Assembly (NCBI GenBank): GCA_002005505.1
Contig: KV908344.1
Span: 478,679 to 542,678, forward strand
Reading direction: 5' to 3'
DNA length: 64,000 nt
Source: Botryococcus braunii
Lineage: Eukaryota; Chlorophyta; Trebouxiophyceae
The notes below the pieces were generated by a model. That model was given only the letters and a program-made list of their open reading frames with translations. It ran no database searches and was not told the origin of the DNA. Position numbers and translations under genes: made by a program. Of this stretch, positions 28,754 to 39,623 are shown piece after piece (position 1 is the stretch's first letter; every line of letters starts with the position of its first letter).

Positions 28754-29818
28754 TAGCTTGGCAAAGAGTTGCTTCTCTCGCAAGCGAGCGAAGACTTTTT
28801 CCAAATGAACATAATGCATGTTTTCATCCTTGCTGAAAATGAGCACATCATCCAAATAGACAACGACAAATCCCTCCCGAATGAAATCATGGAAGATTTC
28901 ATTCATCAGCCGCTGAAAAGTGGCCGGAGCATTCGTTAAACCAAAGGGGAGCACCAGAAACTCGTACAACCCGAATGGTGTTCTAAATGCTGTCTTTGGG
29001 ATATCTTCTTCTTTAAGCCGGACCTGATGGTATCCGCTCAATAAGTCCAGGCTGGAGAAGACCTTTGCTCCTTTGAGCCTATCAAGCAAATCATCAATCC
29101 GGGGCAAGGGGTACCTATCCGGAATGGTAATCTGGTTGACAGCTCTATAATCAATTACCATCCTATAAGTTCCTTCCTTCTTTTTAACAAAAAGAACAGG
29201 AGATGCATAAGGTGAGTGACTGGGCCGGATGTGCCCTAATGCGAGAAGCTCATCCACTGTTTTAGTACACTCTTCCATTTCTAGAGAAGATAAACGATAA
29301 GCAGGCTTATTAGGAGGTACAGAGCCAGGTTGTATCCTGATGGTGTGATACACCTGTCTATGCGGTGGCAATCCTGGCAAACCTTGAGGAAACAAATCAC
29401 TGTACTCCCTAAGGAGCACCCCCAATTGTTCCGGTTTGCCCTTCAACACCTCCTCCAGTCCCAAGGATCCCGTGAACTTACCCGATGACGACGTTGGCTT
29501 CTCCTCCTCCTCCTCTATTATTCCCTCTTCCTCCCCCTCCACTGGGGGGTCCGAGAATAATTCCGGGACCGGCCCGCCCTGGGTACCCGGTCCCGTGGAG
29601 TTGGTTGATGAGGTGCCTGATTCGTCGTCGGAGGGATCGAGCCCGTTTTCCTCCAGGGATGACTCCTGCTCATCCCATGCATACTCTTCAGGTCTCATGA
29701 CAACATTCAACAGACAAAGTCTCCATTGATCTACTTTTTCTTCCCCTTCCTCACTATGTTCATACCCCATTGCAACGTGCAGGGTAAGACTTTCCTGTGA
29801 GGGTCCAACGTTACCCAC
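28553..29818 (-). pseudogene. Element E pol: reverse transcriptase N-terminal part
   Basis: RT motifs are clear: HIRPSHSPYASPVLFVKKK, MVIDYRAVNQITI, FGLTNAPATFQ and VVYLDDVLIFSKD (about residue 319). The frame runs into the tandem duplication and is lost at the one-base deletion near 28648. At its start it overlaps the protease frame by 88 nt in the -1 frame, so expression would require frameshifting or this is an indel. Confidence 0.9.
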
Positions 29819-30504
29819 TTCCCTTGATGTTTTATTTGTGCCTTTCCAACCCCAACACTGACTGTGGCCTCCCTTAGAGACATCCAGTCTTGTCCCAGAA
29901 TGAGGTCCACCCCCTCCATAATAGAATCACATACAAAGAAAGTATGGCGGGTGACTACCGAAGGGGTGAACCTAACACTAAGGTCAACCTTCCCCTTGGT
30001 TTCAGACAAGGACCCATCTGCAAGGACTACTGTTGTTGCTTCCTTGTGATACCTAAGCCCTTGTAGTACTTTGCCTCGGACAAAAGAATGGGTAGCCCCA
30101 GTGTCCATGAGTGCACGAAACTCCATGCCTCGAACAGTAACGGCAAAAGTCAGGTTGAGTGGTGAGAGATTTCCCACATGCCCTACATGACAAGATGGTT
30201 GTGGCATGACACATGCAAGCACAAATGAAAAAGGAAATATTCCTGCCTTGCCCGAGAACATGAATTGTTCTCCCCTACATCCCCGAGCAAGAACTTTTAG
30301 TTTGGCCTTTGTCCTGTACTCTAAGAAAAACCTCCTGCTTTTCCAGACTTTTTGGCTAACAACAAAGCAGGCACCAAGGCTGGGATCATGTTTTCTCTTT
30401 GCAAAGAAATCATGCAAGCAAGCCTCTGCACAATTTTTCTTAGGTACTACCAACTCAAAGGATTCAGAGAGTGAAGACAAATAGGCCAAACAATGGGGAT
30501 CCAT
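29731..30504 (-). CDS. Element E protease region
   Basis: This 257-codon frame carries the aspartic protease motif LMDTGATHSFVRG (about residue 131) and a downstream LILGQDWMS segment typical of retroviral-type proteases. It is in the same frame as gag but behind a TGA stop, and ends in an A-rich stretch (KGKKK) next to the -1 frame RT. Confidence 0.8.
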   Translation of the reverse strand: MDPHCLAYLSSLSESFELVVPKKNCAEACLHDFFAKRKHDPSLGACFVVSQKVWKSRRFFLEYRTKAKLKVLARGCRGEQFMFSGKAGIFPFSFVLACVMPQPSCHVGHVGNLSPLNLTFAVTVRGMEFRALMDTGATHSFVRGKVLQGLRYHKEATTVVLADGSLSETKGKVDLSVRFTPSVVTRHTFFVCDSIMEGVDLILGQDWMSLREATVSVGVGKAQIKHQGKWVTLDPHRKVLPCTLQWGMNIVRKGKKK

Positions 30505-30516
30505 GACCCTTGCGAG

Positions 30517-31782
30517 TCAAGTTTTGGGTTTCCCCTTCCCTTTCCCCTTCCACTTCCCTCTTCCCTTTCCTTTTCCTTGCCAATTACCTTGCCCTCCTTG
30601 AGGTGGTGGAAGCCCTCCTTGCACTGGTGCCACCACTGGTGGGGCCTGTGGTGCAGAGGGAAAGTAACCCGGTTGAAAGTCTGGTGGTTGGAACCCTCCC
30701 GCTTTAGCTTTAGCAGCCAACCACTCCCTTTTCAACTGACATTGCCATGCTTCATGGCCCAACTGTTTGCAAAAGTAACACTCCCTATTAGCAGGGATGA
30801 CCTTCCGAGAGTCCAACTTTCCTCCCTTCCCTGGTGCACCAGGGGGTCCTCCAACAGCTCCCCAGAAGGGTGGTGACCCTTGAACTTCCTCTGGGATATG
30901 AGCTGCACCAAGATTGGTGTGGAAGTTTGATAGTGTCCTCCTCTTGGGGGGACCTCCCTGTGCATCCCCATGGGCACTCTTGAAACCACCTTCATACTTG
31001 ACCACAAAGGAGCACAAGTCATCCAGGTCTGTGAAGGGTTTCCCTGTCCCGGGGTTGATGGTACTAGCCAATCTTAACTGCACATTAAGACCCTTCATGA
31101 ATAAGTGCAACTTATCCTGCTCTACCATTTCATATTCCACCTCAATATCCGAAAGCAAAGCAACAAATCTTTCAATGTACCTCTCCACACTTTCATTTCC
31201 CTGGTAGACTTTGTCAAGCTTTTGTCTTGCTATTGCTACTGTGTCAGTGGCATCATATCTTTTGGACATAAAAGCTTTAAAGTCTTCCCACTCTATGGCA
31301 TCTTCCTCTCCTCCCTCTTTTTCCCACTTACGCACAAAAGCATCCCACACTTTAAGAGGTCTTTCTTCCAAGTGTTGAACTGCCAAAGCAACCCACTTAG
31401 CATCAGGCACGTTTGTGAGTTTAGCATATGATGCCAATTTCCGTGCAAAAAACATAAAACTTCCACGTTTTCCGTTAAAGAGAGAAGGAGGGGCAGCACG
31501 CACTTCCACCGGTTTGAGGATCGGTGCTTGGGCCTCAGCCTGCCGAGCCTCCAACTTTTGTTGAACCAAAGCGTCAACGTATTGTTCAATATCTTCCTTT
31601 GACAAGGGGCGTTTCTTCCTTTTGCCTTCCGATCCCTCGGTTGTAGGGGCGATCGGGTTCATGGAATCAACGTCCTCTTCCAACAAGTCCGTCACTTCAA
31701 TTCCTTCCTTCAAAGAACCTTCCACAAGGCTTCGGTCTTCTTCAGATAGGTTTTTAAACCTATCGGATCCCACCGAGCTCAT
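30517..31782 (-). CDS. Element E Gag (421 aa)
   Basis: This is an intact frame from the ATG at 31782 (MSSVGSDRFKN). A gag domain lies at about residues 105-290 (RKLASYAKL, WVALAVQHLEERP, RYDATDTVAIARQKL), followed by the zinc knuckle CYFCKQLGHEAWQC (about 332-346) and a Gly/Lys-rich tail. The TGA stop is in the same frame as the protease and could be read through, or could be the natural end. Confidence 0.9.
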   Translation of the reverse strand: MSSVGSDRFKNLSEEDRSLVEGSLKEGIEVTDLLEEDVDSMNPIAPTTEGSEGKRKKRPLSKEDIEQYVDALVQQKLEARQAEAQAPILKPVEVRAAPPSLFNGKRGSFMFFARKLASYAKLTNVPDAKWVALAVQHLEERPLKVWDAFVRKWEKEGGEEDAIEWEDFKAFMSKRYDATDTVAIARQKLDKVYQGNESVERYIERFVALLSDIEVEYEMVEQDKLHLFMKGLNVQLRLASTINPGTGKPFTDLDDLCSFVVKYEGGFKSAHGDAQGGPPKRRTLSNFHTNLGAAHIPEEVQGSPPFWGAVGGPPGAPGKGGKLDSRKVIPANRECYFCKQLGHEAWQCQLKREWLAAKAKAGGFQPPDFQPGYFPSAPQAPPVVAPVQGGLPPPQGGQGNWQGKGKGRGKWKGKGKGKPKT

Positions 31783-31874
31783 CTACGCGACGCATCCCAA
31801 AGTTAGATCCTTACATCGGCATCTGCCAACTTCCAACAACTTGAGCGAAAACCACAAAGGATTGATAACGGCTT

Positions 31875-31886
31875 TCGCCGATACCA
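31875..31886 (-). promoter_or_regulatory. Primer binding site of element E
   Basis: TGGTATCGGCGA on the minus strand lies two bases inside the 5' LTR. It is the same 12-mer as in element D. Confidence 0.7.
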
Positions 31887-31888
31887 AA

Positions 31889-32366
31889 TGTAATAACTCA
31901 GCGGAATTTATAAGGAAGTAAGGCAGGAGGGGAGCAAGGAACGAGGCGCGACACGAGGTCCGTCACTTGGGGCAAGCAAGCGTTTACAAGAACCACCCCA
32001 CCACACAGCTTACCCTTGTGGTTTCTCCAGTTCTGTCCTCTCGTGTTAATCTACTCGGCACGCGGGTTCCTAGCCAAGGGACGCCTATGATTCGGACTCG
32101 GCCCATGTACGACTTCTGTCCCTCTATCCTTCGTGAGAGCCCTAGATCGTCCACTCGTTGGCGTGCTAACGGTGACAACTATTGTCATCAAACACACGCA
32201 ATGACGGAGTGCCAACTATGCATGGCGTAAGCAACCATCACCGACGGAAGGTGCTACTCTCGTTCGAGCGGCTAACCACGTGGCTCCCACGGGCGTGCAG
32301 TATGGCGCCAAAGGGCGTCTCCCGCAAATGTCCCGAAATGCTCGGAAATCCTCGCATTCCGTTACA
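31889..32366 (-). repeat. 5' LTR of element E
   Basis: The LTR is 478 bp and pairs with 24695-25172 with no difference seen by eye. Confidence 0.95.
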
Positions 32367-33516
32367 CTTATCCTATGACTGAGTTGCTTAAGAAGGATGT
32401 GCCTTGGACCTGGGAGGGACCCCAGAGGGAAGCCTTCATTGCATTGAAAGATCTTGTTTCTTCTCCTCCTTGTTTGTTGATGCCTGATTTAGACAAACCT
32501 TTTGTTGTACATGTAGATGCCTCAGGCTTTGCTGTGGGTGCTGTTTTGCAGCAGGATCAAGGCCAGGGACTGCAGCCCGTCGCCTTCGAGTCCAGGAAAC
32601 TCCAGCCCCCTGAGAGGAAGTTGGCCCCGTATGACCGAGAATTATTGGCTCTTGTTCATGCTTTGCTTAAATGGAAACATTTATTGCTGGGTGCTAAGTT
32701 TACTGTACACACTGATCAGCAGGCTTTAAAGTACTTACTGACTGCTCCTGTTAGGACTAGTAGGCAGGAACGTTGGCTCACTGAGATTATGAGGTTTATG
32801 CCTGATATAAAGTATGTTAAAGGCACTGATAATGTGGTTGCAGATGCCTTGTCTAGGCGTGTTGACCTTGCAGTGATGCATGTCTCCTCTGTTGCTGTCT
32901 CTTCTCTCTTACAAGAGATTGCCTTGCTTTGTGTTTCTGATCCCACAGTTGCTAAACTTGTGATGAAGGTGTTTTGGTATTGAGGGACTCTGTACCTTAT
33001 TCTGTGCAATCAGGGAAGGTCTATGTACCTGATGCATTGAGAGAGAAGGTGCTGAGAGAGTGCCATACCACACCCTTTTCTGGCCATCTTGGTATTAACA
33101 AGATGTATGAGCTAGTGTGCAGGGAGTTTTGGTGGCCACGTCTCAGCTCATCAGTCAGGGACTTTTGCAGGTCTTGTGACACCTGCCAGCGCACTAAAGG
33201 AACTGGAGCCGTACCTTATGGTTTGCTTCAGCCACTGCCCATTCCAGATGGACCTTGGCAGAGCGTTTCCCTTGATTTAGTGACTGATTTACCTGTCTGT
33301 TGTGGGTTTGATTCTATTGTGGTATTTGTGGATAGGTTTTCTAAGTTGTGTGTCTTGGCTGCATGCACTAAAACCATCAATGCACCTCAACTTGCACAAC
33401 TGTTTATAGACAGGGTCTTTGTGAGATTTGGAATGCCTACCTCCATTGTGAGTGATAGAGATCCGAGGTTCACTAGCCATTTTTGGAAGGCCTTTGTTAA
33501 ATTATTGGGTACTGAG

Positions 33517-34210
33517 TGTGAAAGGTTATGGGCAATCGGCTTTCCCTGTACAAAGCAGACAGGTCGTCAATAGACGAAGTTACTCCAGCTACAGTCCGTA
33601 CGACTGTCTGCTGAGTGCCACACACAACTGTCGGACAAGACTAGCATCTGGTGATGCCCAGCATCTTTCACAACCAGTTCCGTTACATCATTATCTTGTA
33701 CACAAGCACCGATCAAGCAATCACTAGATAAGGCTCTAGACGGCTACGTTCAAGTACATGCCTATACTCCCTGAAGTCACTGTCCCTTATCTGTTTGAGT
33801 GACTACAGGGTACACTAAGCTTGTTCACTCTCACAATAGCAACAATGATACAACACACACTGCCGCACCGTACCTGTACAAAGCAGACAGGTCGTCAATA
33901 GACGAAGTTACTCCAGCTACAGTCCGTACGACTGTCTGCTGAGTGCCACACACAACTGTCGGACAAGACTAGCATCTGGTGATGCCCAGCATCTTTCACA
34001 ACCAGTTGGTATTCACTCCGGTGGGGCAGCCTTAAGAGTTCATCCGACAAACGTGTGATCTAGATAGGATTGTACCTTATGTTCGAAAACGTCCAGAATC
34101 TGCCGTGTCTCAAGGTACCTTATGTTCTCAATGGACCCATATCCTAATAGTGCACACATGAAGATCACTTAAAGCACAAGGCATTCAATAATAATGTTCA
34201 GAACTCAACA
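33517..34210 (-). repeat. 3' LTR of element F
   Basis: The LTR contains a 135-bp internal direct repeat at 33545-33679 and 33873-34007. In element orientation the upstream copy ends TACAG/GTACGG and the downstream copy ends TACAGGGAAAGC, the same contrast as in A and B. The upstream third also holds two copies of GAACATAAGGTAC. Confidence 0.95.
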
Positions 34211-34226
34211 CTTCCCCTTGCCTGCA
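34211..34226 (-). promoter_or_regulatory. Polypurine tract of element F
   Basis: GGCAAGGGGAAG on the minus strand adjoins the 3' LTR and is the same word as in A and B. Confidence 0.85.
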
Positions 34227-34230
34227 TGCT

Positions 34231-37200
34231 TTAAGTGTATCTTCTCAAACCTAGTGAATCACGATGACCAACAAACACGGGCTTGGCAAGTGGCTTGGTC
34301 ATAATGTCAGCCACATTGCGTGCAGATTCCACATAGAGGATATCTACCTGCCCAAGTGCCATAGCTTCCCTAGCGTAGTGGAAGCTTACTGCAACGTGCT
34401 TTGTGAATTTGGAATACAGGGGGTTCCGTAAATTAGAAATGCATCCTTGGTTGTCACAGAAAATTTTGACCCTCCAAGGTGCAGCCCCTATCTCTTCCAA
34501 GAAGCCCCTTAGCCAGTTGGCTTCCTTCACAATATGGCCAGCTGCCATAAACTCAGCTTGCACAGTTGAGGTAGCAACTGAGCTCTGCTTCTTGCTTCCC
34601 CAAACCACGGCACTACCATAGACTGATAGAACATAGCCAGTGGTGGAATACCTGTGGTCCAGGTCCCCAGCATAGTCGGCATCAACATAGCCTTCTAGCT
34701 CAGGGCCCTTTCCACCCAGAGTAAGAGCTAACTCTCTGGTATCTCTCAAGTACTTCAGCACTCGAATGGCCTCATTCCAGTGTGAGGTAGTGGGTGTCAT
34801 TCTATACCTTGACAACACTCCAACAGCCTGAGAAATGTCAGGCCGGGTCGTATTGGCTATGTACAGTAACGATCCAATTAACTCGCAGTATCGATGACCA
34901 GGTGGCAGAGGGGTACCAGCCCCATGTGACATACCATCTGAGGACTCGGGTCTGCTGCTAGCCACGAAGTCCTTGGACATGGGGATATCAACCCCACGTC
35001 CATCATCAGCAACGCCAAACTTCTCCACAAGAGCATCAATCTTGGGAGTGCAACTCATGGAAATAGTGCCCTGTACTCTATTGCGTAGGACCTGACACCC
35101 CAGGAAATCATTCACCTCTCCCAAATCATGGATGGTGAAGTCCTTCTTCAATAACTCTTTCCCCCACTCAATCTCTGCAACCACTCTGGCAACTATGAGA
35201 AGATCATCGACATAAACAAGAATAAACGACAGATTACCATCAGGGGCCCTCCTGATGTATACCCCAGCGTCGCTCTTGCACACACTATACCCCATCACGC
35301 TCAACTTGTCGCTCAAGGTCTTGTGCCAAGCCCGTGGGGCTTGCTTAAGACCGTAGAGTGCCTTCCTGAGCTTGCACACAACTCTCGTGTTGCCATTCTC
35401 AAATCCTGGTGGTTGGGTCACATAGACCTCTTCCTCCAACTCCCCATTGAGAAAAGCTGTCTTGATATCCACTTGGTGGATCTCAAGATTTTGTGTGGCA
35501 GCCACTGCCAGCACAGCTCTCCTAGCACCATAGCTGCTGGTAGGTGCAAAAACCTCACCAACATCTATACCCGGAATCTGTCTGCAACCCTGGGCAACCA
35601 ATCTTGCTTTAAACCGAGTGACATTCCCATGTGCATCGTTTTTTGTAGAAAAAATCCAATGAACAGGGATAACTTTCTGCCCATGGGGTCTTTCCACATA
35701 CTGCATAACCTCATGGGTGTCTAAAGACTCCATCTCCTCTTGCATTGCCTGCTGCCAAAACTCCCACTGAGGTGAGCGCTGGGCTTCCCTCAAGTTTGAG
35801 GGCACGTGAACTTTTCCCAACGTGACAGAAGGTACACTCTGTACCTTATGCTGTGGTGCAGCAGGGCTGTCAGCCTTACTGATGCTGTTCCCTTCTCTCT
35901 CTCTCTCTCCCTGGTTGCCAGAATAAGGTACATTATGTACCTTATGCTGGGACTGGGCAGTACTGCCGGGATTATCTGATTCCTTCTCAAGTCTCTCTCT
36001 CTCTCCTTGACTACTGGACTCATGTGCAGCACCCTTACATTCTCGCACCTTCCGCAATGCAGAGGGGAGCAGCAGCTCTCTCTCTCTCCTGGACTCACAC
36101 TTGGGCACACTACCCAGACTTGCCTGAGCTGCGCCTACAATGTCAGCCTGCACACCATAAGCATGACTAGCCAGTGACTGGGATTGGGCACCAGCTTCCC
36201 CTACTGCTGGCATGTCTAACCCACTGCTCTCATCTCTTACATCTGCACCGAACATAGCCTCGACTGTCTCAACCTGCCCCTGCATATCAGGGAGACCAAC
36301 CATGTTTGGCTCACTCACAATTGCCTGACCTGGGTCAGGGGCATGCAATGGGATGTCAGAATGCTCTCTCCTAGCCACGCGCTGTACATAACGCTGCTCC
36401 CTTGTAAGGGTGGTCCCTGGAGGAAGGGGAATTTGTGACTTCCCCTGCATTCGCAACCCCTCTTGTACCTTCTGCATTTTTTCTACCTGGGATTGAGTTT
36501 CTACACCCCCCCTGGCCAGATTCTGCATATGCTCAAGCACCGACCACGAGTGCTGAGATGGTTCTGGGGTCCCAACAGTAGAATCCAGGCTGGTGGGGTT
36601 TCCTTGGTCATGTGCTGCTGTGGTCCCGTCTCCAGACTGATCCCCAGCACAAAGTCCAGAGGTCCCAGGAGCCCCAGTGGAAAGCGTCTCCACTCCATGG
36701 TCATCCTCCTCATCCCAGAACGTGGGTGGAGCAGCAGAGGGAATTGCTTGAGGCGTTGCCAGATTCTCACTGCCAAGGGGGGGTGATATCCTAGAATCAT
36801 AGACAGACCCAGGCTGGACCTTTGATAGACCCACTCTCTCAGCCCCCCTCAAGTGCTCGATAAAGCTGACGTCCCTACTCTCCTTCCACACTCCATTCCC
36901 CACGTACACACGATACGCTTTAGACTGGGGACAATAACCAGTAAACATCCCAGGGATGGTCTTGGGCCCAAAAACAGACCTTTGGCCACTGGGAATGTGC
37001 ACATGGGCTACACAGCCAAACGTGCGCAGCACAGACACATCAGGTTTGACACCAAAGAATAATTCCATGGGGGTCAGGGACCTGCCTGAAGTAGGACCCA
37101 CATTGTAGAGGAGGGTAGCTGTCTCAAGCGCCTCCTTCCAAAGGGAGGGGTCTGCTGCAGCATGGACCAACAGAGTCCTTGTTCGCTCCTTCAGGGTCCT

Positions 37201-39444
37201 ATTCATCCTCTCCGCCACCCCATTCTGCTGAGGCGTGTAGGGCGCTGAGGACTCCATCTTAGTGCCCTGCTGAGCACAAAACTCTTTGAATTGCTGGTTC
37301 AGGAACTCTGAACCCCTGTCAGTCCTCACACACTTCACAACCGTGCCTCGTTGGGTCTGCCAAAAACGGAGCAGGTCTATCACAGCCTTTGGGATGCAAT
37401 CCTTTGACTTCACAGGCAGGGAGGCAACTTGGTGTGAACTTTCATCCACTACAGTGACCCAATATCGTTCACCTGTGATGGCAGGAGGTGATATGGGACC
37501 CACAGTATCCACATGGACTCTATCGAGTGGGTGATGTGCAGGCCTGGAAGATACAGGGAAAGGAGGTCTGGAGTGTTTCCCTTGTATACACGATTCACAG
37601 TGCTTGGGGCACTCAGAGCAGGGAGCAAGGGAGATATTGATTCCTGTAACCAGATCTTCCTTGGAGAACCTCTGCATGCTGCTGGCACCAGGATGACCTA
37701 ACCTAGCATGCCACAGAGATCTCTCGCTACACACGTGTCCTTTCCTAAGATGAGACGCCTCAGCCATGTGATCAATATGTCTGCAGCCAACTTGCTGCCC
37801 TCTGACAGGACTAACAAACTCCAAAAAAAACAGACCTCGTGCGCGGGTGATATCTCCACACCACCCTTCAGGTCCCTTCATGGCTGTGTAACCACCTGCA
37901 GTGTCAGTCAGGAAAGATGCTCCATCCTGAATTGCACCAGTGACTGAAATGAGGTTGGTATGCGCAGAAGGAACACACTGCACATTGTGCAGCCAGAATA
38001 CTTCGTGCCTTGCATTCACAAGGCATACAGACCCAGATGCAATGATTCCTCCCTTGGCGTCTGAGGTTGCCAAGTGCAGAGGAAGAGGCTGTCTATGCAT
38101 AACTGGATTATGGAGCAATGAGAGATCATTGACTATATGCACAGAGGCACCACTATCTATTAACCAAGATGTGCTGCTAGCTCCATGCGAAGTTGGGGCA
38201 AGCACATTGAGAGAGATAAACATCGCCTCACCAGAAGGAGGGGGTGGAGGTGGTAAATGCCACCCCGGAAACGTGTGTTGACTTGTTGGATAGTTATATG
38301 CTGAAGGAGGTCCAGGGCTGGAAGCGGATGAAGGCGGGCCACCCCGGCCAGATCCATGGTCCCACCAGGCTTGAGGAGACGACTGTGGGCCTCCCTGGCC
38401 CCAGTAAGCTGCAGGCCCAACGCTTGCCGCTTGCATGTTTTGATGCAGAGCCTGCAGCTGCCTGAGCGGTCCGCAGTCAGTCATGAAGTGGCCCTTTGCC
38501 TTGCAGAAGTGGCATGTAAGCTCCTCTCTGGGCCTTCTTGCCCTGCCAGGTCCACGCCCCCTGCCACCAAAAGTAGTTGCAGAGGGGCCAGCGGGAGGCT
38601 GTTCGTTTGCTGGTAGTGCTGCTCCAACTCCCGGTACTGCTCCCACTCCTGGTGCAGCTCCAGCGCTTGATGACGCTCCAGCTACCCCCCCAGAGGGACC
38701 AGCCACTGCTGCAGCTGCCATGGCCTGAGGTGTTCCCTCTGCAGGTGGGTCCTTGTACCCACGGCTGGCTGCGGCGCGCAGGATTCTTTGAATCAGCTCC
38801 AATGGCGGCTTGTCGGTTGCCATAACCTCCAGGGACTCGAGCCTCAGCACAGGAGGGAGGCCCTTCACCATCAGCTCCCCAACATTGTGGTCCAAGAGGA
38901 TGAACGCGTTGTTTCTGAGACTTGTAGCCAGATCCATCATTCTGTAGAGGTAGACCTTGAGTGTCTCCCCTGTCTTGATGCCCTGCTCCATTTCCTTGTA
39001 CCACTCAAGGTTGATGTCTTGGTTGCTCCCTCCAGTGTGACTGTTCTTCACCCACGCGATGAAGTCGAACGCTGCTTTGTGGCATGAGATCTGAGAATGC
39101 CAGATGACTGGAACTGACTGGATCAGCCACTGCTTGATGGCTGAGTTCTCCACCGACCCTGGCATTGGCCTCTCCAAAGCCGCTCTGACCCCCTTGGTGT
39201 TTGCGCACGCCTCCAAATTTTCATACCAAAATTTAAAATTGCGCCCTCCATCATCAAGCATGACAGTCATCTTTGGATTAGAGGTATTGGGGATGTAGGC
39301 TGCCTTGTCAATCTCCACCTTTGGTTCTGCAGTGGCTGATTGTGTCCCGGTCATAGACTGCCCTGGAGTGGCCCCACTGACTTCTCCAGGTTGAGACATT
39401 GCTGTTTCACTGCTACTTTCCTTTTCTTTGCCCCTTTTTGTCAT
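34231..39444 (-). CDS. Element F Gag-Pol polyprotein, intact (1737 aa)
   Basis: A single frame runs from the ATG at 39444 (MTKRGKEKE) to the stop at 34231. In order: gag (about 40-250), an Ala/Gly/Pro-rich linker, zinc knuckle CHFCKAKGHFMTDC (about 308-322), protease SWLIDSGASVHIVND (about 430), GAG-pre-integrase LWHARLGHPG with its Cys/His residues (about 570-615), integrase with catalytic D (RVHVDTVG, about 643), D (RTDRGSEF, about 708) and E (NGVAERMNRT, about 743), a roughly 300-residue linker, RT with YVDDLLIVA (about 1410) and RNase H (YVDADYAGD, about 1591; CDNQGC). All catalytic residues I can check are present. The single-frame gag-pol is usual for copia. Confidence 0.95.
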   Translation of the reverse strand: MTKRGKEKESSSETAMSQPGEVSGATPGQSMTGTQSATAEPKVEIDKAAYIPNTSNPKMTVMLDDGGRNFKFWYENLEACANTKGVRAALERPMPGSVENSAIKQWLIQSVPVIWHSQISCHKAAFDFIAWVKNSHTGGSNQDINLEWYKEMEQGIKTGETLKVYLYRMMDLATSLRNNAFILLDHNVGELMVKGLPPVLRLESLEVMATDKPPLELIQRILRAAASRGYKDPPAEGTPQAMAAAAVAGPSGGVAGASSSAGAAPGVGAVPGVGAALPANEQPPAGPSATTFGGRGRGPGRARRPREELTCHFCKAKGHFMTDCGPLRQLQALHQNMQAASVGPAAYWGQGGPQSSPQAWWDHGSGRGGPPSSASSPGPPSAYNYPTSQHTFPGWHLPPPPPPSGEAMFISLNVLAPTSHGASSTSWLIDSGASVHIVNDLSLLHNPVMHRQPLPLHLATSDAKGGIIASGSVCLVNARHEVFWLHNVQCVPSAHTNLISVTGAIQDGASFLTDTAGGYTAMKGPEGWCGDITRARGLFFLEFVSPVRGQQVGCRHIDHMAEASHLRKGHVCSERSLWHARLGHPGASSMQRFSKEDLVTGINISLAPCSECPKHCESCIQGKHSRPPFPVSSRPAHHPLDRVHVDTVGPISPPAITGERYWVTVVDESSHQVASLPVKSKDCIPKAVIDLLRFWQTQRGTVVKCVRTDRGSEFLNQQFKEFCAQQGTKMESSAPYTPQQNGVAERMNRTLKERTRTLLVHAAADPSLWKEALETATLLYNVGPTSGRSLTPMELFFGVKPDVSVLRTFGCVAHVHIPSGQRSVFGPKTIPGMFTGYCPQSKAYRVYVGNGVWKESRDVSFIEHLRGAERVGLSKVQPGSVYDSRISPPLGSENLATPQAIPSAAPPTFWDEEDDHGVETLSTGAPGTSGLCAGDQSGDGTTAAHDQGNPTSLDSTVGTPEPSQHSWSVLEHMQNLARGGVETQSQVEKMQKVQEGLRMQGKSQIPLPPGTTLTREQRYVQRVARREHSDIPLHAPDPGQAIVSEPNMVGLPDMQGQVETVEAMFGADVRDESSGLDMPAVGEAGAQSQSLASHAYGVQADIVGAAQASLGSVPKCESRRERELLLPSALRKVRECKGAAHESSSQGERERLEKESDNPGSTAQSQHKVHNVPYSGNQGEREREGNSISKADSPAAPQHKVQSVPSVTLGKVHVPSNLREAQRSPQWEFWQQAMQEEMESLDTHEVMQYVERPHGQKVIPVHWIFSTKNDAHGNVTRFKARLVAQGCRQIPGIDVGEVFAPTSSYGARRAVLAVAATQNLEIHQVDIKTAFLNGELEEEVYVTQPPGFENGNTRVVCKLRKALYGLKQAPRAWHKTLSDKLSVMGYSVCKSDAGVYIRRAPDGNLSFILVYVDDLLIVARVVAEIEWGKELLKKDFTIHDLGEVNDFLGCQVLRNRVQGTISMSCTPKIDALVEKFGVADDGRGVDIPMSKDFVASSRPESSDGMSHGAGTPLPPGHRYCELIGSLLYIANTTRPDISQAVGVLSRYRMTPTTSHWNEAIRVLKYLRDTRELALTLGGKGPELEGYVDADYAGDLDHRYSTTGYVLSVYGSAVVWGSKKQSSVATSTVQAEFMAAGHIVKEANWLRGFLEEIGAAPWRVKIFCDNQGCISNLRNPLYSKFTKHVAVSFHYAREAMALGQVDILYVESARNVADIMTKPLAKPVFVGHRDSLGLRRYT

Positions 39445-39623
39445 ACTATTGTCACTTCACCAGCCAAACTTACTCATAAACTTCTGGAATGCAGCAATAC
39501 CCTACAATTCCCTCCATGTCATGGAAATTTACCAGCCAGTCTTGCACAGTAGTAGCAGATATGTTCCCCTCAGAAGTTTGCGCCGGAGTCCGGCCCGACT
39601 CACTCAGTGCTTCTAGACAACGT

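Larger units (their letters stand above)
24695..32366 (-). mobile_element. Gypsy-type chromovirus E, nested in D
   Basis: The element is 7,672 bp with 478-bp LTRs (24695-25172 and 31889-32366) that look identical. The target duplicate CTTAT is at 24690-24694 and 32367-32371. It is of another lineage than D: the gag, protease and chromodomain sequences differ, and there is about 1 kb of non-coding DNA between pol and the 3' LTR. Gag, protease and RT frames are separated by a stop and a frame change, and the RT part carries a tandem duplication. Confidence 0.95.
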
